Notes: generated by a model from the letters alone, not told the origin. Positions 45,985 to 56,710 are shown, numbered from the stretch's first letter. The stretch is 64,000 bases of DNA from Xanthomonas sp. (GCF_017163755.1 NZ_JAFIWC010000015.1:1-64000); one strand, 5' to 3'. Numbers and translations are program-made.

Positions 45985-46773
45985 ATGCCGCGCCGTGTCG
46001 CCCTAGTCCCCGTTGTCACCCTGATGCTGCTGAGCCCGGCCCTGGCCTGGGCCGACGACGTAGGCACGCCCTCCCTGGATGCGTCCAGCTCCCCCTGGAG
46101 CGGCTCGGGCGAACTGGGCTTCGCCTCCTCGCACGGCAACAGTTCCACCGAGACCTTCAACGGCCGCCTGAAGGGCCAGTACCTGGACGGCGACTGGATC
46201 CACAGCCTGGACCTGTTCGCGCTGCGCGCCAGCGCCGAGTACACCAACAGCAACGACGATGGCAGCACCGAGCGGGTACGCCAGACCACCTCCAACCGCT
46301 ACACCGGCAGCGCCGGCAGCGCGCTTCAGCTCGGCGAGCACCGCCAGCTGACCGCCTCGCTGCGCTACGAGCGCGACGACTTCGCCACCTACGACCGCCT
46401 GGGCACCGTCGGCATCGGCTACGGCACGCGGGTCATGGACAGCGACCGTTACACGGTGGACGTGCAGGTCGGCCCCGGCGTGCGCCGCGCCCACGACGTG
46501 GAAGAGGACCGCAACGAGACCAGCCTGATCGGCCGCGGCCTGTTTGATTTCAAGTACGCGCTGACCGACAACACCGAGGTCGGCAACACCCTGCTGGTGG
46601 AGTCGGGTTCCTACAACACCTTCGCGCAGAACGACCTGGGCATCTCGGTCAGCATGAACTCGCACTTCGCGCTGAAGGCCGGCTGGCAGGCGCGCCACAA
46701 CAGCGACGTCAGCGACGAGAAGAAGAAGACCGATACGTTGACCACGATGAACGTGGTCTACAAGTTCAAGTAG
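45985..46773 (+). CDS. DUF481 family outer-membrane beta-barrel (YdiY-like)
   Basis: 262-residue predicted outer-membrane protein: signal peptide (MPRRVALVPVVTLMLLSPALAWA), then alternating amphipathic strands (GELGFASSHGNSSTETFNGRL; NGRLKGQYLDGDWIHSLDL; RQLTASLRYERDDF) as in DUF481/YdiY proteins, ending ...TMNVVYKFK. TATGAT at 45924-45929 is a possible -10. Function unknown. Followed by a strong terminator. Confidence 0.88.
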   Translation: MPRRVALVPVVTLMLLSPALAWADDVGTPSLDASSSPWSGSGELGFASSHGNSSTETFNGRLKGQYLDGDWIHSLDLFALRASAEYTNSNDDGSTERVRQTTSNRYTGSAGSALQLGEHRQLTASLRYERDDFATYDRLGTVGIGYGTRVMDSDRYTVDVQVGPGVRRAHDVEEDRNETSLIGRGLFDFKYALTDNTEVGNTLLVESGSYNTFAQNDLGISVSMNSHFALKAGWQARHNSDVSDEKKKTDTLTTMNVVYKFK

Positions 46774-46842
46774 GGCCGGGACTCGGGACTCGGGACTCGG
46801 GAACAGCATGCGCCGCGACCTGGCCGATCGGCGCTGTCGCAT

Positions 46843-46883
46843 GGGGCCGTCGACCCGGCCGTTTGCGGTCGACGGCCCCTTTT
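46843..46883 (+). terminator. Strong Rho-independent terminator after the DUF481 gene
   Basis: GGGGCCGTCGACC (46843-46855) and GGTCGACGGCCCC (46867-46879) form a perfect 13-base stem, followed by TTTT (46880-46883). GGGACTC repeats (about 46776-46802) lie between it and the stop codon, and a REP half-site follows at about 46885. Confidence 0.88.
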
Positions 46884-46998
46884 CGTAGGAGCGGCTTCAG
46901 CCGCGACAGGCGCCATCAACGATGCCGGTAGCGCCAAGCCGCTCCTGCAGCTTTGCTGTTTGCGATGGATCCCGAACCCGCCCGGCTCCGGCGAGCGC

Positions 46999-47922
46999 TC
47001 AGGCTGGCGCCGCGGCGTCCAGCAACGCACGCGCCCCGGCGCCCAGCAGCGCTTCGGCGACGGCCTGGCCCAACGCCTGCGGATCGTGTGCCGGACGCTG
47101 CGCATCGGCGCGCACCAGGCGTCCGTCGGCGACGCCGCCGACCAGCCCCTGCAACAGCAGGTCCCCGCCCTGCCATTGCGCGAACGCCGCCACCGGCACG
47201 TGGCAGCTGCCGTGCAGCGCGCGGTTCATCGCCCGCTCCGCCTCCACGCAGGCGCGGGTGCGCGCGTCGTCGAGCGCGGCGAACAGCGTCATGGCCTGGC
47301 CGTCGTCGCCGCGGCATTCCACCGCGATCGCGCCCTGCGCCGGCGCCGGCAGCCAGTCCGGCGCCTGCAGCCGCTGGGTGATGCGCGCGTCCAGGCCCAG
47401 CCGCTGCAGCCCGGCGCAGGCCAGCACGATCGCGTCGTAGCCGCCGTTGTCGAGCTTGGCCAGGCGCGTGTTGACGTTGCCGCGCAGGTCCAGCAGTTCC
47501 AGATCCGGCCGCCGCGCGCGCAGCTGCGCCTGCCGCCGCAGCGACGAGGTGCCCACGCGCGCGCCGAGCGGCAGCGCGTCCAGCGACGCGTACAGGTTGG
47601 AGATCAGCGCATCGGCCGGATCGGCGCGGGCCAGGATCGCCGCCAGCGCGAACGGCGGATCCAGCTCCATCGGCACGTCCTTGAGCGAATGCACCGCGCA
47701 ATCGGCCTGCCCACGCAGCATCGCCAGCTCCAGTTCCTTCAGGAACAGGCCCTTGCCGCCGACCGCGGCCAGCGAACGGTCCAGCACCTCGTCGCCGCGG
47801 GTGCTCATCGGCACCAGCACCACGTCCAGCCCCGGATGCGCCGCGCGCAGGCAATCGGCGACGTGTTCGCTCTGCCACAGGGCGAGCGGGCTCTTGCGGG
47901 TGGCGATGCGCACGGTCTTCAT
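46999..47922 (-). CDS. hemC: Hydroxymethylbilane synthase (porphobilinogen deaminase)
   Basis: Condenses four porphobilinogens to hydroxymethylbilane in tetrapyrrole synthesis. 307 residues with [58 protein letters not shown] and the dipyrromethane-cofactor Cys in [12 protein letters not shown] at 47922. It lies downstream of the AlgZ/AlgR-like pair, as in Pseudomonas (algZ-algR-hemC). Confidence 0.97.
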   Translation of the reverse strand: MKTVRIATRKSPLALWQSEHVADCLRAAHPGLDVVLVPMSTRGDEVLDRSLAAVGGKGLFLKELELAMLRGQADCAVHSLKDVPMELDPPFALAAILARADPADALISNLYASLDALPLGARVGTSSLRRQAQLRARRPDLELLDLRGNVNTRLAKLDNGGYDAIVLACAGLQRLGLDARITQRLQAPDWLPAPAQGAIAVECRGDDGQAMTLFAALDDARTRACVEAERAMNRALHGSCHVPVAAFAQWQGGDLLLQGLVGGVADGRLVRADAQRPAHDPQALGQAVAEALLGAGARALLDAAAPA

Positions 47923-47993
47923 GCCGCCATTATCGCGGAAAGCGCGCCGCCGGTCGCCGCACTCTCCCAATCCCGGATCCCCAATCCCGGCCT

Positions 47994-48722
47994 TCACAGA
48001 TGCCGGATCTCCTGCCGCAACTGCGCCACGCAGCGCCGGCTCACCTCCAGCGGCTGCTTGCCGTGGCGCAGCACCGCCTGCACCTGGCCTTCGCCGAGGC
48101 GGCGCAGCTCGACCAGCTCGTGGCGCGCGACCAGGCAGTTGCGGTGGATGCGCACGAAGCGTTCGGCGAACTCCTCTTCCAGCGACTTCAGCGACTCCTC
48201 GATCAGGTCCTCGCCGCGCGCGTGGTGCACCACCACGTACTTTTCCTCGGCCTGCAGGTAATGGATGTCGTCCACCGGGATCAGCCGCAGGCTGCCGCGC
48301 AGCCGCGCGCACAGGTGGGTGCGGCGCTGCGCCGACACCGTGGCATCGCCGTTGCCGCGGCCGGCCATGAAGGTGCGTGCGCGTTCCAGCGCCGACGCCA
48401 GCCGCTCCGGGCGCACCGGCTTCATCAGGTAGTCGATCGCCGCCGCCTCGAACGCGGACAGCGCGTGCGCGTCGTAGGCGGTGCAGAACACCACCGCCGG
48501 CCGCGGCTCGAACGTCGCCAGGTGGCGCGCGGTCTCCAGCCCATCCACGCCGGGCATGGCGATGTCCAGCAGCACCAGGTCCGGCTGCAGCTCGGCGCAG
48601 GCGTGCAGCGCCTGCATGCCGTTCTCCGCTTCGGCCACCACGTCGATGCCAGCGTGTTCGGCCAGCAGCGCGCGCAGCCGCTCGCGCGCCAGAGGTTCGT
48701 CGTCGGCGATCACCACCTTCAC
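47994..48722 (-). CDS. algR: LytTR-family response regulator (AlgR-like)
   Basis: Two-component regulator. The receiver domain has D7-D8 (IADDEP), phosphoacceptor D53 ([10 protein letters not shown]), Thr/Lys switch residues (FCTAYD; LMKPVRP); the LytTR DNA-binding domain follows ([21 protein letters not shown] ... [10 protein letters not shown]). I start at GTG 48722: GAGG lies 8 bases upstream and the protein then begins [10 protein letters not shown] like AlgR. A GTG at 48731 is too close to that site. Product 242 residues. Downstream of its sensor kinase, upstream of hemC; gene name by synteny and family. Confidence 0.9.
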   Translation of the reverse strand: MKVVIADDEPLARERLRALLAEHAGIDVVAEAENGMQALHACAELQPDLVLLDIAMPGVDGLETARHLATFEPRPAVVFCTAYDAHALSAFEAAAIDYLMKPVRPERLASALERARTFMAGRGNGDATVSAQRRTHLCARLRGSLRLIPVDDIHYLQAEEKYVVVHHARGEDLIEESLKSLEEEFAERFVRIHRNCLVARHELVELRRLGEGQVQAVLRHGKQPLEVSRRCVAQLRQEIRHL

Positions 48723-48732
48723 GTGCGGCACC

Positions 48733-49785
48733 TCAGGTCAGCGGGAGCGCGATCTCGCAGGCATAGTAGCCTTCACGCCAGTGGCCCGTCATCCGCGCCC
48801 GCGGGCCAAAGCGGTAGGCCAGGCGATGGGCGATGCTGCGCTGGGCGTGACCGGCTCCGGCGCGCACCGCCAGCGCCTGCGGGTCCGGCGGCGGCGCCGG
48901 GTTGCGGATCGACACCTGCAACAGACCCTCGTGGCAACGCAGCCGCAGCACGATCGCGCCGCCTTCGGGCAGCCGGGATATGCCATGCAGCACCGCGTTC
49001 TCGACCAGCGGCTGCAGGGTCAGCCGCGGCAACGGCAACGACCATGGCAAGGGTTCCTCGCGCTGCCATTCGACCTGCAGGCGGTCGCCGAGCCGCAGCG
49101 ACTCGATCGACAGATAGCGCTCGGCCAGCTCGCACTCCTCGCGCAAGGACGAATCGCCTTCGCCTGCGCCGAGCGCGGCACGGAACAGGTCGGACAGGTC
49201 GAGGACGGCGCGCTCGGCGACCGCCGGATCGCGCCGCAGCAGGCTGGCGATCAGGTTCATGCTGTTGAACAGGAAATGCGGGCGGATCCGCGCCTGCAAC
49301 GCATCGGCTTCGGCGCGCGCGTTGGCGTTGAGCTGGGCTTCCCAGCGGTCGCTCACGTAGAAGTAGCGCAGCGCCAAGGCCACGATCAGGGTCACCACGC
49401 CGGCGCTGCCGAGGGTGAAACGCCAGAAGCCGACGCCGCCGCCCATCCAGCGCTGGTCGAGCGCCGCGTACAGGGCGTGCACGATGCCGGCACCCAGCAT
49501 CGCGGTCACGCCGGCCAGCACGACCGCCAGCAACGCTCCCAGCTGCATCGGCGGCCGCGACAGCGGCGCGCGCAGCACGCACAGCAACCCGGCCACCGCC
49601 AGGGCCAGCCACAACGCGAAGCCGCTGGCGGACAGGAACTGGCCCACACCCCAGTGGCGCACGCCATCGGGCGTCAACGCCACCACCAGCACCACCAGCT
49701 CGGCGAGCCCGAGCAGCACCGCGATGCGGCGCAGCCGGCACAGGTCCGGCAGCCAGGGTTCGGCGCGGGTGGCCGGATCGCTCAC
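48733..49785 (-). CDS. algZ: LytS/AlgZ-type membrane histidine kinase
   Basis: 350-residue sensor of the unorthodox His_kinase family (FimS/AlgZ). Four or more N-terminal helices (IAVLLGLAELVVLVVAL; GFALWLALAVAGLLCVL; LLAVVLAGVTAML; VVTLIVALALRYFYV) precede the kinase region with the conserved His in ARIRPHFLFNSMNLIASLLR and an ATPase with N-box PLVENAVLHGI. It starts at GTG 49785, overlapping the esterase TGA; the upstream open frame to 49872 is esterase sequence in another frame. Confidence 0.9.
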   Translation of the reverse strand: MSDPATRAEPWLPDLCRLRRIAVLLGLAELVVLVVALTPDGVRHWGVGQFLSASGFALWLALAVAGLLCVLRAPLSRPPMQLGALLAVVLAGVTAMLGAGIVHALYAALDQRWMGGGVGFWRFTLGSAGVVTLIVALALRYFYVSDRWEAQLNANARAEADALQARIRPHFLFNSMNLIASLLRRDPAVAERAVLDLSDLFRAALGAGEGDSSLREECELAERYLSIESLRLGDRLQVEWQREEPLPWSLPLPRLTLQPLVENAVLHGISRLPEGGAIVLRLRCHEGLLQVSIRNPAPPPDPQALAVRAGAGHAQRSIAHRLAYRFGPRARMTGHWREGYYACEIALPLT

Positions 49786-50447
49786 GCCGCCGCGAAGCGC
49801 TGCGTCATCCAGTCGCCCAGGGCGTGGATTTCCTCCGCGCAGACCTGGTGCGCCATGGGGTAGCGTTGCCACTGCAGCGGCATGCCCAGCGCCTGCAGCG
49901 CGTTGGCGGTCTGCTCGGCGTAGGCGAGCGGGATCACCGGGTCGCTCTGGCCGTGGGCCATGAACAGCGGCTGCGCCAGCGCCGCCGGGGCATGCCAGGC
50001 AGCCACGCTGGCCAGGTCAGGCAGATAGGTCGACAGGCCGATCAGCCCGGCCAGCGGCCGCTCGCGGCGCAGGCCGGCCGCCAGGGTGATCGCCCCGCCC
50101 TGCGAGAAGCCGGCCAGCAGCAACCGTTCGGCCGGCACCCCGCGCTCGTGTTCGCGCTGGATCAGCGCCTCCACCTGCGCCACCGACTCGGCCACACCGG
50201 CGCTGTCGGCGCGGGTCGGGAAATCCATGCCGACGATGTCGTACCAGGCGCGCATGCGCACGCCGTTGTTGATCGTCACCGCGCGTACCGGCGCATGCGG
50301 GAAGACGAAGCGCAGCGCCGGCCAGCCCGGGCGCAGCAGTTCGGGCACCAGCGGCGCGAAGTCGTGGCCGTCGGCGCCGAGCCCGTGCAGCCACAGCACG
50401 GTCCAGCCCGGAGCGGCGGCGGTTTCGTGTTCCAGTGTTTCCAGCAT
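49782..50447 (-). CDS. Phospholipase/carboxylesterase family hydrolase
   Basis: 221-residue alpha/beta hydrolase similar to bacterial carboxylesterase and acyl-protein thioesterase. It has VLWLHGLGADGHDFAPLVPEL, nucleophile LLAGFSQGGAITLAAGLRRERPLAGLIGLSTYLP, Asp in HGQSDPVIPLAYAE and His in YPMAHQVCAEE. First gene of the esterase-algZ-algR-hemC run. Confidence 0.92.
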   Translation of the reverse strand: MLETLEHETAAAPGWTVLWLHGLGADGHDFAPLVPELLRPGWPALRFVFPHAPVRAVTINNGVRMRAWYDIVGMDFPTRADSAGVAESVAQVEALIQREHERGVPAERLLLAGFSQGGAITLAAGLRRERPLAGLIGLSTYLPDLASVAAWHAPAALAQPLFMAHGQSDPVIPLAYAEQTANALQALGMPLQWQRYPMAHQVCAEEIHALGDWMTQRFAAA

Positions 50448-50492
50448 GCGCGGCCTTTCCCCGTGGTGACCGGGCGCATTATGCCCGCCGCG

Positions 50493-52424
50493 TCAGCCGG
50501 CGGCGCGTCGCGCGGCCGCGGCGCGGCGCAGTTCGGTGGCGCGCAGCAGCACCGCCGGCGGCTGCCGCTCTTCGGGGATGGCCAGGATGCGCAGCTTGCG
50601 CAGCCACAGCCCGACCGCGCGCGAGGAAGTCAGCGCCACCACCGGGATCGCCAGCATCATGCCGATCACCACCGGCGCCATCCACAGCGCCAGCGACGGC
50701 GACACCGCGTAGGCGGCCACCCCCATCATCAGCCCGAACAGGCTGAGCCCGCCGTAGCTGCGGATCAGCGCCAGCCACGACAGCCGGCCATCGTCGCGCT
50801 GCTGCGCGTCCCAGCCCGAATCCTTGCCCGCCAGCACCTCGGCCACGCCGCGCGACTGCACGTACATCACCACCGGCGCCATCAGCGCCGCCAGCACCGT
50901 CTCCAGCAGCATGCTCAGCAGCGCGCGCAGCGCGCCGCCGCAGCCCACGCGCTCTTCGCGCTTGAGCAGCATCGCCAGGTAGCCGAACACCTTCGGCGCC
51001 AGCAGCACGAACATCGTGACCGCGAACACCCAGAACACCCGCTCGCCGTCCTGCTGGTGCCAGTAGCGCGCCGGCGAGAACGGCGGCAGCACCAGCGCGG
51101 CCAGGTCGATGCCGCTGCTCTGCAGCGGGATGGCGACGCCGATCAGCATCAGCATGGCCCACATCGGCGCGGTGAAGTAGTGGCCGATGCCGATCATCAT
51201 GTGCATGCGGCTGACCCAGTGCAGGCCGCGCGCCGGCACGATCTTGGCGTGCTGGAGATTGCCCTGGCACCAGCGGCGGTCGCGCACCAGCAGGTCGGTC
51301 AGCGTCGGCGGGCCCTCCTCGTAGCTGCCCTGCAGGTACGGCACCATGTGCGTGGCCCAGCCGCCGCGGCGCATCAGCGCCGCCTCGACGAAGTCGTGGC
51401 TGAGCACGTGGCCGCCGAACGGCTTGCGCCCCGGCAACGCCGGCAGGCCGGCCTGCTCGGCGAAGGCCTGGGTGCGGATCACCGCGTTGTGGCCCCAGTA
51501 GTTGCTCTCCGAGCCGTGCCACCAGGCCACGCCGTAGGCGATCACCGGGCCGTACACGCGGCCGCCGAACTGCTGCATGCGCGCGAACAGGCTGTTGCCG
51601 TTGACCACTTCCGGCAGGGTCTGGATCAGGCCCACGTCGGGGTTGGCCTCCATGCCGGCGACCAGGCGCACGAGGGTCTCGCCGGTCATCAGGCTGTCGG
51701 CGTCCAGGATCAGCATCTGCGGATAGGCGCCGCCGAAGCGGCGCACCCAGTCGGCGATATTGCCGGCCTTGCGCTCGGCGTTGTCGAAACGGCGCCGGTA
51801 GTAGATGCGGCCATGTCCTCCGGTGCGCTCGACCAGATCGGCGTAGACCCGTTCCTCCTCGGCGCCGACCACCGCGTTGGTGGTATCGCTGAGGATGAAG
51901 AAATCGAACCGGTCGATCTGCCCGGTGGCTTCGACCGACTCGTAGATCGCCTGCAGCCCGGCCATCAGCCGGTGCGGGTCCTCGTTGTAGGCCGGCATCA
52001 GCAGCGCGGTGCGGCTGCGCAGCACCGGCAGCGGCGCGTGCGGATCGATGCCGAGCTTGCGCCCGCCGCCGAACAGCACGGTCAGGAAACCGGCCAGGGC
52101 GCTGACGAAGGACAGCGCGATCCACGCGAACAGCGGCACGAACAGCACCAGCAGGCACGCCTCGAGCACGCCCAGGCCGCCGATCAGCAGCACCTTGCCG
52201 ATCAGGATGCTGGCGTAGACGGTCATCAGCGCGGTGGTGCCGAACACGTAGAGCCGGCGCCAGCCCATGCCGGCCGGCGTGCTCGGCAGGCGCCTGTTGC
52301 GCAGCCGGCCCTGGCGCAGCGACTGCACCGGCATCGGCAGCGGCGCCTCCGGCGGCAGCACCGCGTGCCCGGCATCCAGAACGTCTTCGGGGGGCAGGGT
52401 CGGTGGGGGGACGACCATGCTCAT
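50493..52424 (-). CDS. opgH: Osmoregulated periplasmic glucan glucosyltransferase OpgH/MdoH
   Basis: Inner-membrane GT2 glucosyltransferase that makes the beta-glucan backbone of osmoregulated periplasmic glucans from UDP-glucose. 643 residues with two N-terminal helices and a large cytosolic GT2 domain ([61 protein letters not shown]), then several helices. Xanthomonad OpgH is of this size, shorter than the E. coli enzyme. OpgG is not adjacent here. ATG at 52424. Confidence 0.95.
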   Translation of the reverse strand: MSMVVPPPTLPPEDVLDAGHAVLPPEAPLPMPVQSLRQGRLRNRRLPSTPAGMGWRRLYVFGTTALMTVYASILIGKVLLIGGLGVLEACLLVLFVPLFAWIALSFVSALAGFLTVLFGGGRKLGIDPHAPLPVLRSRTALLMPAYNEDPHRLMAGLQAIYESVEATGQIDRFDFFILSDTTNAVVGAEEERVYADLVERTGGHGRIYYRRRFDNAERKAGNIADWVRRFGGAYPQMLILDADSLMTGETLVRLVAGMEANPDVGLIQTLPEVVNGNSLFARMQQFGGRVYGPVIAYGVAWWHGSESNYWGHNAVIRTQAFAEQAGLPALPGRKPFGGHVLSHDFVEAALMRRGGWATHMVPYLQGSYEEGPPTLTDLLVRDRRWCQGNLQHAKIVPARGLHWVSRMHMMIGIGHYFTAPMWAMLMLIGVAIPLQSSGIDLAALVLPPFSPARYWHQQDGERVFWVFAVTMFVLLAPKVFGYLAMLLKREERVGCGGALRALLSMLLETVLAALMAPVVMYVQSRGVAEVLAGKDSGWDAQQRDDGRLSWLALIRSYGGLSLFGLMMGVAAYAVSPSLALWMAPVVIGMMLAIPVVALTSSRAVGLWLRKLRILAIPEERQPPAVLLRATELRRAAAARRAAG

Positions 52425-52910
52425 GCGATCCGCAGGCCCCGTCGCGCGATCAGGCGCGCCGCCGCGATGGCGCGGCCCGCCGCCGCGCGCGTTTCATTCC
52501 CATTGCAGCCAGTTGAAACCACGACCTCTCCTGTCCGGCAGGCAAAATTCGACCGCCACTCTAAACCGTAAATGGTAAGGCTTTCGCGAAGGCGGCCCGC
52601 GCGGCGCACGTGGCGCGGCGGCGTTTTCGTTCAGGCGTGCGTGCCGGGCTCACGTACGTTTCGCCGCAGCGGGAACCGGCGCAATGGCTGCGAGCGCGTG
52701 CCGCGAACGCTCCATGCGGTATGGCATGGAGGCGCGTAACCGCGGGCCGATCGCGGCCGGCGTCGACGGTGCGGGACGTAGCGCGGCCACCCGCTGTGTC
52801 CGGGGGAAATCCCGCACGTCGCGTCCGAATCCATCGCAATGGCGGGAAAAGCACCTGTGCACAGCAGCTTGCTCCGCGACGCGCCGGCCGCGGGCATGGC
52901 GCGTCGTCGC
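52425..52910. other. Spacer between opgH and the histidine kinase gene
   Basis: 486 bases without a supported gene. It should contain the opgH promoter (AT-rich stretch CTAAACCGTAAATGGTAAGG at about 52561-52580) and the 3' end of the kinase transcript. Possible small readings are Arg-rich and have no family signature. Confidence 0.35.
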
Positions 52911-54239
52911 TCAGTCGGCGGCTTGCGGATCGCCGGGCGGGCGCTCGGCGACGTGCGGGAACGCCAGGGTGATGGTGGTGCCGCGGCCCAGTTCGGAGTC
53001 CACGTCGACGAACCCCCCGGCCTGGCGCACCAGGCCGTAGACCTGGGCCAGGCCCAGGCCGGTGCCCTTGCCTTCCGGCTTGGTGGTGAAATAGGCCTCG
53101 AACAGCCGCGACTTGGTGTCTTCCGACATGCCCGAGCCGTGGTCGCTGACCTCCAGGGTCACGTAGTCGCCGGGCTGGCGCAGCGCCGCCGCTTGCGCCG
53201 GCGTGACCTGCAGGCGGCCGCAGCGGATCGAGATCACGTCGCCCGGCACGCAGGCATCGCGCGCGTTCAGCGCCAGGTTCATCACCGCCTGCTCCACCGA
53301 GCCGCGGTCGGCGTAGGTGGTGGCGCCGCCGTCGGACGCGGCCAGCGACAGCCGCATTTCCCCGAGCGCCTGCGCCAGCAGCGGCTGCATGTGCATCACC
53401 ACGTCGCACAGGTCCAGCCATTCCGGCTTGACCGGGTGGGCGCGGGCGAAGCCGAGCAGGCGCCGGCTCATCCGCGCGCCGTGCTGCAGCGCGTCGGTGG
53501 CGATGCCCAGCAGCTTGCGCTGGTCCGGCTGCAGGCGCTCCGGGTGCTCGGACACCATGCTCAGCGAGGTCATCGCGGTCTGCAGCATGTTGTTGAAATC
53601 GTGGACGATGCCCGCGAGCATGTGCCCGATCGCCTCGCCCTTCTGCGCCTGGGTCACCGCGCGCTCGGCGACGCGCTGCGCGGCCAGCGCGATGTCCAGC
53701 TGCCCGCGCAACTGGGAGTGCTCGTCCTGCCACTGCCGGCCCAGCGCCGCCACCCCGTCGGCCTCGGCCGGCAGCGGCAGGCTCGTCGCCTGCGTCGGCT
53801 GCGCCGCCGGCAGGCTGCCGTTGAGCAGCTCTAGGGCGCGTTCGATCTGGCGGTGCTCGGTGATGTCGCGGCTGATCACCAGCACGCTCTCCACCTCGCG
53901 GCGCGCATTGGCCAGCGGGCTGGTCAGCACATGCCACCAGCGCATCCGCCCGTCGAAGGTCTCGCGCTGCGCCCAGAACTCGTACTGTTCGTCGCGCAAT
54001 GCCGCGGCGAACGCGCGCTCGGCGATCGGGCGCGCGTCCTGCGGCCACAGCGACACCCATTCGCGACCGACCACGAGCGCCGGTTCCGGCGCGCACAGCA
54101 GGCCCATGCCATGGGTGTTGACCGAGCGCACGATGCCGTCGCGGCCGATTTCCTTGATGCAGTCGCGCGAAAGCTCCACGACTTGCCGGTAGCGTGCATG
54201 GATGGGCACGGTGCGCCTCGTTTCGATTATGTCGAGCAT
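52911..54239 (-). CDS. PAS-domain sensor histidine kinase, soluble
   Basis: 442 residues, no transmembrane segment. PAS domain (about 18-130: SRDCIKEIGRDGIVRSVNTHGMGLL ... VISRDITEHRQIERAL), coiled linker, dimerisation domain with the phospho-His in GIVHDFNNMLQ, and a HATPase with N-box NLALNARDA, G1 DHGSGM, F-box FEAYFTTK and G2 GKGTGLGLAQVYG. Divergently transcribed from a stand-alone receiver protein, its probable partner. The signal is unknown; similar kinases are widespread in xanthomonads. Confidence 0.92.
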   Translation of the reverse strand: MLDIIETRRTVPIHARYRQVVELSRDCIKEIGRDGIVRSVNTHGMGLLCAPEPALVVGREWVSLWPQDARPIAERAFAAALRDEQYEFWAQRETFDGRMRWWHVLTSPLANARREVESVLVISRDITEHRQIERALELLNGSLPAAQPTQATSLPLPAEADGVAALGRQWQDEHSQLRGQLDIALAAQRVAERAVTQAQKGEAIGHMLAGIVHDFNNMLQTAMTSLSMVSEHPERLQPDQRKLLGIATDALQHGARMSRRLLGFARAHPVKPEWLDLCDVVMHMQPLLAQALGEMRLSLAASDGGATTYADRGSVEQAVMNLALNARDACVPGDVISIRCGRLQVTPAQAAALRQPGDYVTLEVSDHGSGMSEDTKSRLFEAYFTTKPEGKGTGLGLAQVYGLVRQAGGFVDVDSELGRGTTITLAFPHVAERPPGDPQAAD

Positions 54240-54319
54240 ATCGGCATCGCCTCGGCCTCACCAGCGCTTCACTGCGCAGCGCCGAAGCTGCTGGCACTGA
54301 AGCCGACTTGGCGCTGCAT

Positions 54320-54724
54320 ATGGGCGGTCTCTCTGCCCCGACCACGATCCTCCTGGTGGAGGACGACCACATGACCCGCGAACTGGCCGCGCTGATGCTC
54401 GGCGACGACGGCTACCTGGTGCTGTCGGCCGGCACCGCGCAGGAAGCCCTGTCGCTGCTGGGCCAGCATCCGGAGGTGGACCTGATCTTCAGCGACGTGC
54501 AGATGCCCGGCGGTTGCGACGGCATGACGATGGTGCGCGAACTGCGCCGCCGCGCGGTGGCGATCCCGGCGCTGCTGACCTCCGGCGGCATGAGCCAGGC
54601 CGACGCGACCGCGCTGCCGGCGCATACGACCTTCCTGCCCAAGCCCTACAGCCGCTCCGGGCTGCTGGCGGCGCTGCAGCGGATGCGCCCACGGCCCGAC
54701 CCGGGCGCACGACGGGTGGCGTGA
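54320..54724 (+). CDS. Single-domain response regulator
   Basis: 134-residue receiver domain without an output domain: acidic pair ILLVEDDHM, phosphoacceptor Asp in LIFSDVQMPGGCDG, Thr/Ser switch LLTSGGMS, Lys in FLPKPYSRS. The ATG at 54320 begins just before the first strand; an in-frame ATG at 54194 would overlap the divergent kinase gene. Likely phosphorylated by the neighbouring PAS kinase. Confidence 0.9.
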   Translation: MGGLSAPTTILLVEDDHMTRELAALMLGDDGYLVLSAGTAQEALSLLGQHPEVDLIFSDVQMPGGCDGMTMVRELRRRAVAIPALLTSGGMSQADATALPAHTTFLPKPYSRSGLLAALQRMRPRPDPGARRVA

Positions 54725-55144
54725 ACGCCGCGAACGCCGCGTTGGCGCCAGTTCGGCCGCGCAACGGCTGCGCGACGGCGAAGCGCCCGCTGGCGGCAAC
54801 GCGAAACCAAGGCTCCCTCCGAGGCATGCCGACGCGCTGGTGCGCGGCGCGCACGCCGGCGCAGCCGCCGCCGAAGCTAAACGATTCATTGGACCTCCCC
54901 GCCTTGCCCGGCCACGCCTGCGCCCATCGCCACTGTGCGCGTCCGGTCCGCACGCGAGGTAGACAACCCCGATCACTTCACGCCCCTTTTATCGAGGCGC
55001 TCTTAGATTTACCTGAAGGGGCGCTGACCCGCTCCCGTCCGCAGCATCCTTAGCTTTCGTCGCAGCACATCGCAGGCCCGTCCAGGGCCGGCGCTAGCCA
55101 TCGTTTTCCCGTGTGACCGTCTCCCCCTCCCCGACGGATTCGCC
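54725..55144. promoter_or_regulatory. Leader region of the glycogen/trehalose operon
   Basis: 420 bases before glgA. CGCCCCTT (54981-54988) and AAGGGGCG (55016-55023) form an 8-base perfect inverted repeat enclosing 27 relatively AT-rich bases (ATCGAGGCGCTCTTAGATTT), the only non-GC-rich patch here. It could hold the promoter or a structured leader. No gene is supported. Confidence 0.4.
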
Positions 55145-56710
55145 ATGAGCCCACCCAGTTCCGCCGATCTACCCGACAGACAACGCGATACCCATCCGGT
55201 CTCGCTGCCGCCTCGGCGCCGCCATCGCGACGCGCGCGGCCGTTTCATCCGCCATGCCGATGTGACCGTCAAGTTGCAGCCGACCCCGCGTCGCTCCAGC
55301 CTGTTCGTGACCTCGGAAATGGCCGACTTCATCAAGGCCGGCGGCCTGGGCGACGTCGCCGCGGCGCTGCCGCGCGCGCTGCGCGACTTCTGCGACATCC
55401 GCGTGCTGATCCCGGGTTACCCGGCGGTGCTGCGCAAGACCGGTCCGCTGGAGGTGGTGGGCAACATCGCCGCCCACGCCGGCCTGCCGGCCTGTTCGAT
55501 CGGCCGCACCCAGCAGCCCGACGGGCTGTCGGTCTACGTCCTGTTGTGCCCGGCGCTGTTCGAGCGCCAGGGTTCGCCGTACGTGTCCAGCGAAGGCCGC
55601 GACTGGGAGGACAACGCGCTGCGCTTCGCCACGCTGTCGCACGCCGCCGCGCAGATCGCCGCCGGCCGCGCCGGGCTGGAGTGGACGCCGGACCTGCTGC
55701 ACCTCAACGACTGGCCGTGCGCGCTGGCCGCCGCCTACGTGCGCTGGTCCGGCGGCACCACGCCGTGCCTGCTGACCATCCACAACCTGGCCTACCAGGG
55801 CCTGTTCCCGTATTCGCTGGCCGCCAGCCTGGGCGTGCCCAGCGAAGGCCTGCAGGACCTGGAGTTCTACGGGCAGATGTCGTTCCTGCGCGCGGGCATC
55901 GTCCATGCCGAGCACGTCAACACGGTCAGCGTCAGCTACGCCGCGCAGATCACCGGCCCGGCGCAGGGCTGCGGGCTGGAATCGCTGCTGGCGCGGCGCG
56001 CGGCCAGCGGGCGGCTCAGCGGCATCGTCAACGGCATCGACGCCAGCTGGGACCCGCGCACCGACGGCCACCTGCACACCCATTTCGGCATCAACCAGTT
56101 CCAAGGCAAGCGCGAGAACGCCGCGCAGGTGCGCCGCGAATTCGGCCTGCTCAACAGCGACGGCCCGCTGTTCGCGGTGGTGTCGCGGCTGGTGCACCAG
56201 AAGGGCCTGGACCTGATCTGCGAGGTGGCGCCGCAGATCGTCGCCGCCGGCGGCCAGATCGTGGTGATCGGCGGCGGCGAGCCGCAGATCGAGCAGGCGG
56301 TGGCGGCGCTGGCGCGGCGCTTCCCCGGCCATGTCGGCGCGTTCATCGGCTTCGAGGAAAGCCTGGCGCGGCGGATGTTCGCCGGCTCGGACTTCCTGCT
56401 GATGCCCTCGCGCTTCGAGCCGTGCGGGCTCAGCCAGATGTACGCGCAGCGCTTCGGCAGCCTGCCGATCGCGCATGCCACCGGCGGCCTCATCGACACC
56501 GTCGACGACGGCGTCACCGGCTTCCTGTTCCAGGATCCGTCGGCCGACGGCCTGCGCCGCTGCCTGCAGCGCGCGTTCCGCACCTTCCGCATGCCCGGGC
56601 TGCTGCAGGCGATGCGGCGCGCGGCGATGCTGCGCCCCAGCGGCTGGGAACTGGCCGGGCGCAAGTACATGGCGCTGTACGACCGTACCGCGGCAACGGC
56701 GGTGGCATGA
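55145..56710 (+). CDS. glgA: Glycogen synthase (GT5)
   Basis: Transfers glucose to alpha-1,4-glucan. 521 residues; the first about 45 are a basic leader, then [25 protein letters not shown] (KxGGL donor loop), [27 protein letters not shown], and the GT-B donor site [26 protein letters not shown] with catalytic Glu. Start at ATG 55145; a later Met would shorten the leader. It overlaps glgB by ATGA and is first of five co-oriented glucan genes. Confidence 0.95.
   Translation: MSPPSSADLPDRQRDTHPVSLPPRRRHRDARGRFIRHADVTVKLQPTPRRSSLFVTSEMADFIKAGGLGDVAAALPRALRDFCDIRVLIPGYPAVLRKTGPLEVVGNIAAHAGLPACSIGRTQQPDGLSVYVLLCPALFERQGSPYVSSEGRDWEDNALRFATLSHAAAQIAAGRAGLEWTPDLLHLNDWPCALAAAYVRWSGGTTPCLLTIHNLAYQGLFPYSLAASLGVPSEGLQDLEFYGQMSFLRAGIVHAEHVNTVSVSYAAQITGPAQGCGLESLLARRAASGRLSGIVNGIDASWDPRTDGHLHTHFGINQFQGKRENAAQVRREFGLLNSDGPLFAVVSRLVHQKGLDLICEVAPQIVAAGGQIVVIGGGEPQIEQAVAALARRFPGHVGAFIGFEESLARRMFAGSDFLLMPSRFEPCGLSQMYAQRFGSLPIAHATGGLIDTVDDGVTGFLFQDPSADGLRRCLQRAFRTFRMPGLLQAMRRAAMLRPSGWELAGRKYMALYDRTAATAVA

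Noticed and set aside
52421-52609. Small ORF upstream of opgH
   Set aside because: No family features or ribosome site; Arg/Ala-rich like other chance frames.
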